Counted from the stretch's first letter, positions 42,886 through 50,996 are shown. The stretch: DNA of 50,996 nt from Tabrizicola sp. (GCF_016793705.1 NZ_JAEULO010000007.1:1-50996), one strand, 5' to 3'. Numbers and translations: made by a program. The notes: generated by a model not told the origin, from the sequence alone.

Positions 42886-44238
42886 TCACCAGCGGCGTTC
42901 GAACCGGCGGCGGAGGAGGATCGCGGCGACATTCATGATCACGAGGAAGACCAGAAGCACGATGATCGCGCCGTTCGAGCGTTCGATGAAGGCGGGGTCG
43001 GCACGGCTGGCCCAGCTGTAGACCTGGACGGGCAGAGCGGTCGCGGGGTCCATGAAGCCCTCGGGCGGGGCGGCGGGATAGTTGTCGACGAAGGCGACCA
43101 TGCCGATCAGGAGGAGCGGCGCCGTCTCGCCAAGCGCGCTGGCGAGGCCGAGGATCGTGCCAGTCAGGATGCCGGGCATGGCGAGCGGCAGGACATGGTG
43201 GAAGACGGTCTGCATCTTTGACGCCCCGATTCCGAGGGCCGCGTCGCGGATCGAGGGCGGCACGGCGCGGATGGCGGCGCGGGTGGCGATGATGATGGTG
43301 GGCAGGGTCATCAGGCTGATCACCAGGGCGCCCACCAGTGAGGAAGACTGCGGCAGGCCCGCGAAGTTGATGAAGATCGCCAGGCCCAGGATGCCGAAGA
43401 CGATCGAGGGGACGGCGGCGAGGTTCGAGATGTTGACCTCGATCGCATCGGTCCAGCGATTCTTCGGCGCGAATTCCTCAAGGTAGATCGAGGCGGCGAC
43501 ACCGACGGGGACGCACATCACCAGCACCATCAGCATCATGTAGGCCGAGCCGAGCAGCGCCACGCCGAGGCCCGCGGCTTCGGGCCGCTGGTCCGAGGCA
43601 TCGGCATTGGTGAAGAAGCCCCAGTTCCAGGCCGAAGACAGCATCCCCGCCTCCCGCAGCTTTTCCGCCAGGAGCAGCTGTTCCGGCTTGATCGTGCTGT
43701 CGCGCTTGGCGGTTTCCAGCGTGACGCGGCCCTTGAGGAAGCCGTCGATACGGCCCGCGGCCAGGACCTGCGCGTCAATCGTTGTTCCGACCAGCGCGGG
43801 ATCGGCCAGCACCTCGGCCCGCAGCACACCGGCGGCATCCTTCGAGATGATCTCGCCGATCTCCTTGGCCGAAAGCCCGTCCTGGCTGATGCCCCGGCGG
43901 TCGAGCTCGGCCGCGAAGGCCTTGGCCAGCACCTTCTGGTAGCCGACGGTCGTGACCTTCGCCATCTCGTCGCGGGCGCGGTTGCCCTTGGGGTCCAGCA
44001 CCTCGGCGGAAAGTTCCATCGGGAAGCTCAGCTGTGCCTGGTGGAAGGCCGAGGCACCATCGCGCAGGATGGTGAAGAGCATGATCGCCAGCGTCACCAG
44101 CGAAAGGGTGATCGCGATGATGCCATAGGCGCGGAAGCGCGTCTCGGCAGCATTGCGGCGCTTCATCTGCGCGCTGGCGGTCAGGATCGACTGCCGGGGA
44201 GGTGCGGCGAAGCCGGGGGCGGCGGAAAGGTCGGTCAT
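42886..44238 (-). CDS. pstA: Phosphate ABC transporter permease PstA (enlarged)
   Basis: A 450-residue inner-membrane permease. One N-terminal helix (GIIAITLSLVTLAIMLFTIL) is followed by ~170 hydrophilic residues, predicted periplasmic, then five C-terminal helices with the permease EAA-type loop RDAALGIGASKMQTVFHHVLPLAMPGI. E. coli PstA is ~300 residues, so the large loop is an addition, as seen in alphaproteobacterial relatives. Its ATG overlaps the pstC stop (ATGA). No pstB or phoU follows; the next gene is the convergent luxR. Confidence 0.95.
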   Translation of the reverse strand: MTDLSAAPGFAAPPRQSILTASAQMKRRNAAETRFRAYGIIAITLSLVTLAIMLFTILRDGASAFHQAQLSFPMELSAEVLDPKGNRARDEMAKVTTVGYQKVLAKAFAAELDRRGISQDGLSAKEIGEIISKDAAGVLRAEVLADPALVGTTIDAQVLAAGRIDGFLKGRVTLETAKRDSTIKPEQLLLAEKLREAGMLSSAWNWGFFTNADASDQRPEAAGLGVALLGSAYMMLMVLVMCVPVGVAASIYLEEFAPKNRWTDAIEVNISNLAAVPSIVFGILGLAIFINFAGLPQSSSLVGALVISLMTLPTIIIATRAAIRAVPPSIRDAALGIGASKMQTVFHHVLPLAMPGILTGTILGLASALGETAPLLLIGMVAFVDNYPAAPPEGFMDPATALPVQVYSWASRADPAFIERSNGAIIVLLVFLVIMNVAAILLRRRFERRW

Positions 44239-45695
44239 TCGTATTGCTCCCGGTATTTCCGCACGATCCAGAGGGCGAAGATGTTGAGGCCGAGGGTGAT
44301 GACGAAGAGCGTCATGCCGAGGGCGAAGGCGACCAGCGTTTCTGGGGCGGCAAAGTCCGTGTCGCCGGTCAGCTGGCCAACGATCTTGACGGTCATCGTG
44401 GTCATCGCCTCGAACGGGTTGAGGCTGAGTTTCGCGGCGGCGCCTGCGCCCATCACCACGATCATCGTCTCGCCGATGGCGCGGCTGGCGGCCATCAGCA
44501 CCGCGCCGACGATGCCGGGCAGGGCGGCGGGCAGGACGACCTGGCGGACGGTCTCGGACCGGGTGGCGCCAAGGCCGAGGCTGCCGTCGCGCAGGGATTG
44601 CGGCACCGCGTTGATGATGTCGTCCGACAGCGAGGAGATGAAGGGAATATTCAGGATGCCGATCACGATGCCTGCCGTCATGACCGAGGAACCAGAGTTG
44701 CCAAGTCCCAGCGGCGCGGCGAACCAGTCGCGCAGCATGGGGCCGACGGTCACGAGCGCGAAGATGCCGAAGACCACCGTCGGGATGCCCGCGATGATCT
44801 CGATCAGCGGCTTGACCCAGTTCCGCACGGGCTTCGACGCATATTCCGCCAGGTAGATCGCGGCGAAGAGGCCGACGGGAACCGCCACCAGCATCGAGAT
44901 CAGCGTGATGTAAAGCGTGCCCCAGACCAGCGGCAGGATACCAAGGTCGGACCCGCCACGGAAGTTCGGCGACCAGGTGAGGCTGAAGAAGAAATCCTGG
45001 ATCGGATATTTCGAGAAGAAGTCGAAGGTCTCGGACACCATCGACCACACGATGCCGACCGTTGTGAGGATCGCGATGGACGAAGCGGCCATCAGAAGCC
45101 CGAGCATGGCTTTCTCGACCAGGTTGCGGGCGCGGAAATCCTTGTGGGCGCGGGTGACGCCCCATAAGAGGCCAAGGACGGCCAGCGCCAAGACGGCGGC
45201 GGTGCGTCCGGCGGCCCCCCAGTGCGACATCGCGCGATAATCCTGTGCGGCGGCAAGCACGTCCTTCGAGACGTTCGATCCCAGCGCCACGCCGACCTTG
45301 GCCAGCCGGTCACGGACGTCGGTGAATTCGGTGCGGATCATCCCGGCCTCGGCTTCCGACATCGCGCCCTGCGCGACGGCGGCATCCAGGCCTGCCGCCA
45401 CGCGGCGGACATCGGCCATGGTCAACTCGGCGCTGGTGGCGTCCGAGACGAGCGTGGCGGGAAGGCTTGCCGATATCCGCGCCTCGATCACCATGGGTTG
45501 CAGCATCAGCCAGACGGCCAACGCAGCCAGCGCCGGGACCAGCACCGCAAGTGCACCGAACCAGCCATAGTAGAGCGGAAGCGAATGCAGCTGCCGTGGA
45601 TTGCCGTCCGCTGAAGCCAGCGCCCGTTGCCGTGACAGAAGAAAGGCGGCGGTCGCAAGGACGGCGAGGACAGCCAGGATCATCAGGACGGACAT
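44235..45695 (-). CDS. pstC: Phosphate ABC transporter permease PstC (enlarged)
   Basis: A 486-residue permease with an N-terminal extension of ~190 residues: a first helix (MSVLMILAVLAVLATAAFLL), a second helix (~45-65), a hydrophilic stretch, and a third helix (GRTAAVLALAVLGLLWGV). The core PstC follows (LVEKAMLGLLMAASSIAIL, RDGSLGLGATRSETVRQVVLPAALPGIVG). It pairs with PstA to form the membrane channel for PstS-delivered phosphate. A GC-rich hairpin at 45726-45751 separates it from pstS, which would lower expression of the permease relative to the binding protein. Confidence 0.95.
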   Translation of the reverse strand: MSVLMILAVLAVLATAAFLLSRQRALASADGNPRQLHSLPLYYGWFGALAVLVPALAALAVWLMLQPMVIEARISASLPATLVSDATSAELTMADVRRVAAGLDAAVAQGAMSEAEAGMIRTEFTDVRDRLAKVGVALGSNVSKDVLAAAQDYRAMSHWGAAGRTAAVLALAVLGLLWGVTRAHKDFRARNLVEKAMLGLLMAASSIAILTTVGIVWSMVSETFDFFSKYPIQDFFFSLTWSPNFRGGSDLGILPLVWGTLYITLISMLVAVPVGLFAAIYLAEYASKPVRNWVKPLIEIIAGIPTVVFGIFALVTVGPMLRDWFAAPLGLGNSGSSVMTAGIVIGILNIPFISSLSDDIINAVPQSLRDGSLGLGATRSETVRQVVLPAALPGIVGAVLMAASRAIGETMIVVMGAGAAAKLSLNPFEAMTTMTVKIVGQLTGDTDFAAPETLVAFALGMTLFVITLGLNIFALWIVRKYREQYE

Positions 45696-45725
45696 GGGCT
45701 CTTCCGCGGGTCAGGTCTGTAAAGA

Positions 45726-45751
45726 CGGGCGGGGCGCGACCGCCCCGCCCG
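45726..45751 (-). terminator. Attenuating hairpin between pstS and pstC
   Basis: Arms CGGGCGGGGCG and CGCCCCGCCCG are perfectly complementary over 11 bp with a 4-base loop. The transcript direction (minus) gives TCTTTAC after the stem, a weak T-run. Partial termination would give more pstS than pstCA mRNA. Confidence 0.7.
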
Positions 45752-45762
45752 ATCAAGTCAGT

Positions 45763-46812
45763 TTATTCCAGCGGTCCCATCGGGGTTTCCGCAGCCACGG
45801 CAGCCTGGGTCGCGGCCAGCTCGGGGTCGGAAACCAGCCCATAGGCGGCCAGCGGGCCGTCCGGTCCGGCCATGTCGTCGCTGACGAAGAACTCGATGTA
45901 TTCCTTCAGGCCGGGGATCACACCGATATGCGCCTTCTTGACGTAGAAGAAGAGCGGGCGCGACACCGGGTATTCGCCCGAGGCGATGGTTTCGGTCGAG
46001 GGCACGATGCCGGACATGGTGGCGACCTTCAGCTTGTCGGTGTTGTTCTGGTAGAAGGACAGGCCGAAGACGCCGACCGCGTTCTTGTCGGCGTCGAGCC
46101 GGGCCAGCGTCTCGGTATAGTCGCCGTCGATGTCGACCGAACGGCCGTCGGTACGCAGGCCCAGGCAAGCCTTCTTGGCATTGGCTTCCTTTTCCTTGTC
46201 ATCGGCGCCTTCGGCGGTCGCCTTGAACAGGTCCAGCGCGCCGGTTTCCTTGCAGCCCGCTTCCAGCACCTTCACGTCGAAGACTTCGCGCGTGCCGTGC
46301 TTGGTGCCGGGGATGAAGGCCAGGATGTCCTGGGCAGGCAGGGCAGGGTTCACTTCGGCCCATTGCGCGGCGGCGTTGTCGGCCAGAGCGCCATCCTTCA
46401 CCACCTTCGCGGCCAGCGCGTTGTAGACGTCGGCAGGGGCCAGCGCGAAATCGGCGCCATTCACGTCCGAGGCGAAGACGATGCCGTCATAGCCGATGCG
46501 GACTTCCATGATCTCGTCGACGCCATTGGCCTTGCAGAGGTCGATGTCCGACTGCGCGATGCGGCTGGAGGAGTTGGCGATGTCGACGGTGTTCTCGCCC
46601 ACGCCTTCACACAGCTTCTTGCGGCCCGCGCCCGAACCGCCGCCTTCCACCACCGGGGTGGGGAAATCGAAGTTCTCGCCGAAGGCCTCGGCGACGATGG
46701 TGGCATAGGGCAGCACGGTCGAAGAGCCCGTGACCTGGATCTGGTCGCGGGCGGCGGCGGGCATCGCGGCGGCGAAGGCCAGGATCGACGCGGTGAGAGA
46801 GGCGGATTTCAT
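45763..46812 (-). CDS. pstS: Phosphate-binding protein PstS
   Basis: A 349-residue periplasmic solute-binding protein. Signal peptide MKSASLTASILAFAAAMPAAA. The phosphate-contact segments QVTGSSTVLPYA and VEGGGSGAGRKKLCEG, then DIANSSSRI and GTKHGTREVF, are typical of the ~350-residue alphaproteobacterial PstS. Four cysteines in pairs may form disulfides. The gene heads the pst operon and has a Pho-box candidate ~90 bp upstream. Confidence 0.96.
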   Translation of the reverse strand: MKSASLTASILAFAAAMPAAARDQIQVTGSSTVLPYATIVAEAFGENFDFPTPVVEGGGSGAGRKKLCEGVGENTVDIANSSSRIAQSDIDLCKANGVDEIMEVRIGYDGIVFASDVNGADFALAPADVYNALAAKVVKDGALADNAAAQWAEVNPALPAQDILAFIPGTKHGTREVFDVKVLEAGCKETGALDLFKATAEGADDKEKEANAKKACLGLRTDGRSVDIDGDYTETLARLDADKNAVGVFGLSFYQNNTDKLKVATMSGIVPSTETIASGEYPVSRPLFFYVKKAHIGVIPGLKEYIEFFVSDDMAGPDGPLAAYGLVSDPELAATQAAVAAETPMGPLE

Positions 46813-46899
46813 CGGAACACTCCTGATATCGTGCGGCCCTTGCGGCGGGCGGCATGACAGCGCTCTAGCCGCCCTGCGTGACGCTTAGATTGCAGGAAT

Positions 46900-46917
46900 G
46901 TAAAAGCTGTGTGACAG
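46900..46917 (-). promoter_or_regulatory. Pho box candidate upstream of pstS
   Basis: On the minus strand CTGTCAC-ACAG-CTTTTAC has the 7-4-7 layout of a Pho box. The first half fits CTGTCAT closely and the second weakly. A further exact CTGTCAT lies nearer the gene (46853-46859). Direct PhoB binding is expected for a pst promoter. Confidence 0.55.
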
Positions 46918-46939
46918 GCGGGACCGTCAGGCGGGCCGG

Positions 46940-48523
46940 TCAGGCGGGCCCTAGCATCCGTCGCGTGATGGTCTCGGCGATCATCATGGTGGGGGCGTTG
47001 GTGTTGCCCGCGATGATCTGCGGCATCAGCGAGGCATCGACGACGCGCAGCCCCTCCACCCCCCGGACACGGCCCTGCGGATCGGCGACCGAGGCGTTGT
47101 CGCTGCCCATCCGGCAGGTGCCGACCGGGTGGTAGATCGTCTCGGCCCTCGCGCGGATGAAGGCTTCCAGCTGGGCGTCGCTGGCGACCTGCGGGCCGGG
47201 CAGGGTTTCGCGGGCGATGTGGCGGGCGAGAGCCGGGGCCTGGATGATGGCGCGCGCGATCTTCAGCCCGTTCAGCAGGACCGGCAGGTCGTCGGGGTGG
47301 GAAAGGTAGTTCGCCTCGATCCGGGGCGCGGCCAGCGGGTCGGGGGTGGCAAGGCTGATCCGGCCCCGGCTTTTCGGCAAAAGGTCGCAGACATGCAGGG
47401 TCAGGCCATAGCCCAGCGACAGGCGGCGGCCATGGTCGTGCAGATAGGCGGGGATGAAGTGGAATTGCAGGTTCGGGCGGTCTCGGGTGGGGTCGGAGGT
47501 GACGAAGCCCCCGGCCTCGGCCACGTTCGAGGTGAACTCGCCCCGCCCCCGGCGCAGGTAGGCCCAGCTGGCGCGAAGCGCGCGGGGCAGGAAGGAGGGC
47601 GCGATGCCGATGGCGCTGCGGTCGTTCACGGCAGCCTGCACGGTGATGTCGAGATGGTCGGCGAGGTTCCCGCCCACCTCGGGCGCGTGATGCAGGACGG
47701 GGAGGCCCACCGCCTGCAAATGCTCGCCCGGCCCGATGCCCGACAGCAGCAGAAGCTGCGGCGAGTTGATCGCGCCGCCGGAGAGGATCACCTCGCCGCC
47801 TTCGGCCAGCGGCAGCACCCGGTCGCGCAGCTGAACACCGGTGGCGCGGCGGCCCTCGAAGCGCAGCCGGTGGACCTGCGCGCCGGTCAGCAGGGTCAGG
47901 TTCGGGCGGTCGCGGACCGGGTCGAGGAAGGCCCGCGCTGCGCTGAACCGGCTGCCGTCCCTCTGCGTCACCTGATACAGCCCGACGCCGGTCTGCTCTG
48001 CACCATTGAAGTCGGGGTTGGCGGAGAACTGGCACTCGGCCCCGGCCTGCACGAAGGCGAGTGAGAGCGGATTGGGCTGCACCAGGTTGCTGACCGTCAG
48101 CGGCCCGCCTTGCCCGTGGTGGTTGTCATCAAGGCCTTGGTTGTCCTCCATCTCCTTGAAGACCTGACCCACCTGGGGCCAGTCCCAGTCCGGGCCCGCA
48201 ACCTTGGCCCAGTCGCGATAGTCCTGCGGATGGCCGCGCATGTAGATCATCGCGTTGATCGAAGACGACCCGCCGAGAACCCGGCCGCGTGGCCAGTAGA
48301 GGCGGCGGTTCGTCAGTTGCGGTTCGGGCGCAGTCTCATAGCCCCAGTTCAGCCAGCGCATCTGCGCCAGCGCCGCCAGGCCGAAGGGCATGTGGATCAT
48401 CGGGTTGCGGTCGGGCGGCCCGGCCTCGACCAGGCAGACGCGGGTTGCGGGGTTCGCGCTCAGTCGGTTGGCCAGCACGCACCCGGCGGACCCCGCGCCG
48501 ACGATGATGTAATCGTAGGTCAT
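46940..48523 (-). CDS. GMC-family FAD oxidoreductase (choline dehydrogenase-like)
   Basis: A 527-residue FAD enzyme oxidising an alcohol to an aldehyde. The FAD fold is YIIVGAGSAGCVLANRLSA, the GMC signatures are PRGRVLGGSSSINAMIYMRG and GGAINSPQLLLLSGIGP, and the catalytic pair is His in IYHPVGTCRMG and Asn/His region in AGNTNAPTMMIAE. It is coupled to the upstream aldehyde dehydrogenase gene by an ATGA overlap, implying successive oxidation of the same substrate. BetA-like, but no betaine regulator or transporter is adjacent, so the alcohol is not known. Confidence 0.92.
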   Translation of the reverse strand: MTYDYIIVGAGSAGCVLANRLSANPATRVCLVEAGPPDRNPMIHMPFGLAALAQMRWLNWGYETAPEPQLTNRRLYWPRGRVLGGSSSINAMIYMRGHPQDYRDWAKVAGPDWDWPQVGQVFKEMEDNQGLDDNHHGQGGPLTVSNLVQPNPLSLAFVQAGAECQFSANPDFNGAEQTGVGLYQVTQRDGSRFSAARAFLDPVRDRPNLTLLTGAQVHRLRFEGRRATGVQLRDRVLPLAEGGEVILSGGAINSPQLLLLSGIGPGEHLQAVGLPVLHHAPEVGGNLADHLDITVQAAVNDRSAIGIAPSFLPRALRASWAYLRRGRGEFTSNVAEAGGFVTSDPTRDRPNLQFHFIPAYLHDHGRRLSLGYGLTLHVCDLLPKSRGRISLATPDPLAAPRIEANYLSHPDDLPVLLNGLKIARAIIQAPALARHIARETLPGPQVASDAQLEAFIRARAETIYHPVGTCRMGSDNASVADPQGRVRGVEGLRVVDASLMPQIIAGNTNAPTMMIAETITRRMLGPA

Positions 48524-49920
48524 CCCAGCACCCGCTTGATCAGGTCGATCAGCCGCATCACGCGGGGGCTGTAAGGCGGGAAGATCAGCGGCAGCAGCAG
48601 GAAGCGGTTCCGCATCACGGCGCGTTCATGGCTGAAGGCGCGGAAGCCTGCTTGCCCATGCGCCGCGCCGATGCCGGAGGTGTTCACTCCGCCGAAGGGC
48701 AGGTTCAGGTGGGTGTAGTGGACCAGCGTGAGATTGACGCCCACCGCGCCCGAGGTGGTGCGGCGGGTGATCTCCTCGACCCGCGTGTGGTCGCGGTCGA
48801 AGATGTAGAGCGCCAGCGGCTTGTCCTGGGCGTTGATCGCCTCGATCACCTCGTCGATCCGGTCATAGGCCAGGACGGGCAGGATGGGGCCGAAGATCTC
48901 CTCCTGCGACAGCCGCATGTCGGGGGTGGTGCCCTCAACCAGATGCGGGCCGACGGCCTGGCCGGACTGGCCCGCCGCCAGAAGCGGCACCGCGCCCTTG
49001 GCCAGCCCGTCGGCAATCAGCGCCGACAGGCGCGCGGCGTGCGAGGGCGAGACGATGCGAGTCAGGTGGGGCGAGGCTTCGCCGCCACCATAGGCGCGGG
49101 CGATCCGCTCACGCAGCACCTCCAGAAATGCATCTTTCACCGAGGCGTGGACGTAAAGATGGTCGGGCGAGATGCAGTTCTGTCCGGCGTTCAGGAACTT
49201 GCCGAAGGTGATCCAGTCCGCCGCCTGCTTCAGGTTCGCCCCCGGCCCGACGATCACCGGCGACTTCCCGCCCAGCTCCAGCGTGACCGAGGCCAGCGTC
49301 TTCGCCGCCGCCGCCATCACGATCCGTCCCACGGCGGGCGAGCCGGTGAAGAAGATGTGGTCGAAGGGCAGGGCGAGCAACGCCTCGGCCTCCGCCTTGT
49401 CGCCCTCGACCACCGCCACCAGGTCGGGCGGGAAGCACTCGGCGATCATCCGGGCGATCAGCGTGCTGGAGGCGGGCGTCAGCTCCGAGGGTTTCACAAT
49501 CGCGGCGTTCCCGGCAGCGAGGCAGGAGGCGAGCGGGCCGAGCGCGAGGTGGAAGGGCAGGTTCCAGGGCGCGATGATCAGGCAGGTGCCGCGCGGCTGC
49601 GGCTCGATCCGGGCCGAGGCGCCGAAGGTCGCCAGCGTCGGCCAGACCCGGCGCGGCTTCATCCAAGCCCGCAGGCGGCGGCGGGCGTGGCCGATTTCCT
49701 GCAGGATGTTCAGATAATCCATCAGCACCGCCTCGGCCTCGGGGCGGCCCAGATCGGCTTGCAGAGCGGCCACGATGGCGGCTTCGTTCCGACGCACCAC
49801 ATCCGCCAGCCGGTCCAGCGCCGCGCGGCGTTCGGCCAGGCCAAACCGCCTGCGGCGGGCGTCATTCCCCGCCTTCATGGTGGCGAAGAGCGCGGCAATG
49901 TCAGGGCGCGGGCTGTCCAT
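48520..49920 (-). CDS. Aldehyde dehydrogenase (class 3/coniferyl-aldehyde type)
   Basis: A 466-residue NAD(P)-dependent enzyme. IIAPWNLPFHLALGPLASCL, the active-site Glu in LELGGKSPVIVG, and the nucleophile Cys in NAGQNCISPDHLYVH are clear. The short N-terminus and the C-terminal hydrophobic tail (RFLLLPLIFPPYSP) fit class 3 ALDHs such as coniferyl aldehyde and fatty aldehyde dehydrogenases. The tail might associate with membrane. It precedes the GMC oxidoreductase gene in one operon, probably converting its aldehyde product to the acid. Confidence 0.93.
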   Translation of the reverse strand: MDSPRPDIAALFATMKAGNDARRRRFGLAERRAALDRLADVVRRNEAAIVAALQADLGRPEAEAVLMDYLNILQEIGHARRRLRAWMKPRRVWPTLATFGASARIEPQPRGTCLIIAPWNLPFHLALGPLASCLAAGNAAIVKPSELTPASSTLIARMIAECFPPDLVAVVEGDKAEAEALLALPFDHIFFTGSPAVGRIVMAAAAKTLASVTLELGGKSPVIVGPGANLKQAADWITFGKFLNAGQNCISPDHLYVHASVKDAFLEVLRERIARAYGGGEASPHLTRIVSPSHAARLSALIADGLAKGAVPLLAAGQSGQAVGPHLVEGTTPDMRLSQEEIFGPILPVLAYDRIDEVIEAINAQDKPLALYIFDRDHTRVEEITRRTTSGAVGVNLTLVHYTHLNLPFGGVNTSGIGAAHGQAGFRAFSHERAVMRNRFLLLPLIFPPYSPRVMRLIDLIKRVLG

Positions 49921-49978
49921 GTGTCGAGCTTAGCCGATCCCGGCGACAAACCCAGTGCGACGCAACGTCAGGCTGCGC

Positions 49979-50461
49979 TCAGGCCAGTTCCGGCAGGAAG
50001 GCCGGGCAGGCCAGTTCCATCCCCTCGGCGTAGATCACCTCTTCGTCGTCGAAGCGCAGGGTGAACAGCCGGGCGCTGCGATGGGTTTCGACGCAGATGA
50101 ATTCGCCATCGGCCAGGCGCGCGGCGGGAATGGCCGCGACCGGCGCGCCATACAGCGCCTGCGCCCGCCAGTCGCGGATGATGACCGGCTGGTCGGGAGA
50201 CAGAAGCAGGTCCTGATCGGGCCGGTCATGCCCCATGGAGGAGGCGCGGATGCGCACCAGCCTGACCATCTTGCGCACGACGACCGAGACCGAGGTCAGC
50301 CGCCGCGCACCGGCGCGCGTCACGATGCGGTCGCCGGGCGTCAGATATTCGACCGGAAGCACGCCTTCCAGGGTCCGCACCATGCTGCCGGCCAGCATTC
50401 CCGGCGCCGGTGGCATTCCTGCCCCCCCTGGTGTTCTGGAAAACGGCGCTTTGGCGTCCAT
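49979..50461 (-). CDS. Hint-domain protein lacking the leading Cys
   Basis: A 160-residue protein with a Hint (hedgehog/intein) type core: AGSMVRTLEGVLPVEYLTPGDRIVTRAG, LLLSPDQPVIIRDWRAQALYG, and ETHRSARLFTLRFDDEEVIYAEG. Rhodobacteraceae Hint_2 proteins usually start CFxxGTxI; here the equivalent position reads AGSM, so the autocleavage nucleophile is absent or replaced by Ser. ATG 50461 with GAGGA is preferred over one 19 codons upstream. No extracellular adhesin domain precedes it. It may be a non-cleaving relic domain. Confidence 0.75.
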   Translation of the reverse strand: MDAKAPFSRTPGGAGMPPAPGMLAGSMVRTLEGVLPVEYLTPGDRIVTRAGARRLTSVSVVVRKMVRLVRIRASSMGHDRPDQDLLLSPDQPVIIRDWRAQALYGAPVAAIPAARLADGEFICVETHRSARLFTLRFDDEEVIYAEGMELACPAFLPELA

Positions 50462-50639
50462 CGCCACGTCCTCACGTAATGTCCCGAGGCCAGCTTGGGC
50501 GGGCTTTGTGGTCCGCATTCGATGTCGGTTCGGTCATTTCTGGGCAGTTGTGGCCTGATCCCGCTTCGGTTGTGGCGCAAATGGGGCGGCGCTTTTGCCC
50601 CTCGCACCCCCTTGGCAGGTTTGCTAGAAGGCGCGGGAT

Positions 50640-50724
50640 GCGGGTGTGGCGAAACTGGCAGACGCACTGGATTTAGGTTCCAGCGCCGCAAGGCATGGGG
50701 GTTCAAGTCCCTTCACCCGCACCA
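50640..50724 (+). tRNA. tRNA-Leu (anticodon UAG), CCA encoded
   Basis: Acceptor strands GCGGGTG (50640-50646) and CACCCGC (50714-50720) pair, followed by A and an encoded CCA. The anticodon loop within GGATTTAGGTTCC shows TAG. A long variable arm (GCCGCAAGGCATGGG) fits a class II leucine tRNA, and the T loop GGTTCAAGTCC is standard. Confidence 0.95.
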
Positions 50725-50756
50725 GCCCGCCCGCCGCGCAGGCTGGCGATTCCCCC

Positions 50757-50785
50757 TTACATCGGATGGAAGGCTTTGCTAGAAG
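50757..50785 (+). promoter_or_regulatory. Promoter-like element upstream of tig
   Basis: TTACAT and TAGAAG are spaced by 17 bp. The block TTTGCTAGAAGGC (50775-50787) also occurs at 50620-50632, 8 bp before the tRNA, so the two genes seem to share a -10 type. Confidence 0.45.
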
Positions 50786-50873
50786 GCCCGCGATCGCGCG
50801 CAGGGCCTTGGCCCTGTGCCGTTGACCTATTGCGCATCAGCGCCCGAGAGAAGCTTAGGAAGGACGTCCCCCC

Positions 50874-50996
50874 ATGCAGGTCACCGAGACCCTGAACGAA
50901 GGCCTCAAGCGCGGCTACACCATCACGGTGACGGCGGCCGAACTGGACGCGAAGGTCCAGGAAAAGCTGATCGAGGCGCAGCCCGAGGTCGAGATC
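50874..50996 (+). CDS. tig: Trigger factor, partial (C-terminus beyond the window)
   Basis: The first 41 residues are visible: [25 protein letters not shown], then [14 protein letters not shown]. This is the start of the ribosome-binding domain of the trigger-factor chaperone and peptidyl-prolyl isomerase that meets nascent chains at the exit tunnel. AGGAAGGA lies before the ATG. It runs off the right edge of the window. The tRNA-Leu gene lies 149 bp upstream. Confidence 0.92.
   Translation, partial: MQVTETLNEGLKRGYTITVTAAELDAKVQEKLIEAQPEVEI

Noticed and set aside
1-50996. CRISPR arrays, insertion sequences or integrases
   Set aside because: No regularly spaced repeats and no transposase or recombinase proteins were recognised anywhere in the window.

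Overview
The window is about 51 kb of GC-rich DNA with short intergenic gaps. It reads as the chromosome of a Rhodobacteraceae-type alphaproteobacterium (Rhodobacter, Paracoccus or Tabrizicola relatives). The clues are aerobic cobaltochelatase cobS beside a J-domain gene and bolA, GatB, an FNR/FnrL-type box at a cytochrome c peroxidase, enlarged PstC and PstA permeases, Hint-domain and DUF1028 genes, and GTAG-headed palindromic repeats. No insertion sequence, phage, CRISPR array or rRNA was seen. The assignment rests on recognised protein families, not on a database search.

Layout. 0-4 kb: cobS (cut by the left edge), J-domain gene, bolA, a Zur-boxed COG0523 zinc GTPase, a frameshifted DUF6525 gene, a repeat-filled gap and a small membrane protein. 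4-8 kb: malate synthase G (glcB), then an ArsR-SRPBCC-SRPBCC operon. 8-12 kb: an operon of a TMADH-superfamily oxidoreductase, an MttB-superfamily protein without pyrrolysine and a TetR repressor, with a promoter/operator at 12.3 kb. 12-27 kb: mostly housekeeping genes, including a divergent photolyase, pepN, a lytic transglycosylase lipoprotein, gatB, an aminotransferase, cytochrome c peroxidase, a DUF1992 gene with a 3'-end frameshift, and valS carrying an in-frame palindromic insertion.

27-36 kb: the homogentisate (tyrosine) route, with Lrp/AsnC and hppD divergent, hmgA-fahA-MBL hydrolase-FAD monooxygenase-DUF2783 on the minus strand, and maiA-marR divergent from hmgA across a shared operator. 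HppD makes homogentisate, HmgA opens the ring, MaiA isomerises and FahA cleaves to fumarate and acetoacetate. 36-43 kb: a second TMADH-superfamily cluster (FMO, DUF1028, RidA, TMADH-like enzyme, carbon-nitrogen hydrolase) divergent from a LuxR-type regulator. It looks like a catabolic system for an unknown amine. 43-47 kb: pstS-pstC-pstA without pstB or phoU beside them. 47-51 kb: an aldehyde dehydrogenase-GMC oxidoreductase pair, a Hint-domain protein, tRNA-Leu(UAG), and the start of tig (cut by the right edge).

The most distinctive items are the two TMADH-superfamily modules with different active sites, the in-frame REPIN in valS, three REP-type loci, a 15-bp palindrome found twice 34 kb apart, and the pst locus without its ATPase gene.
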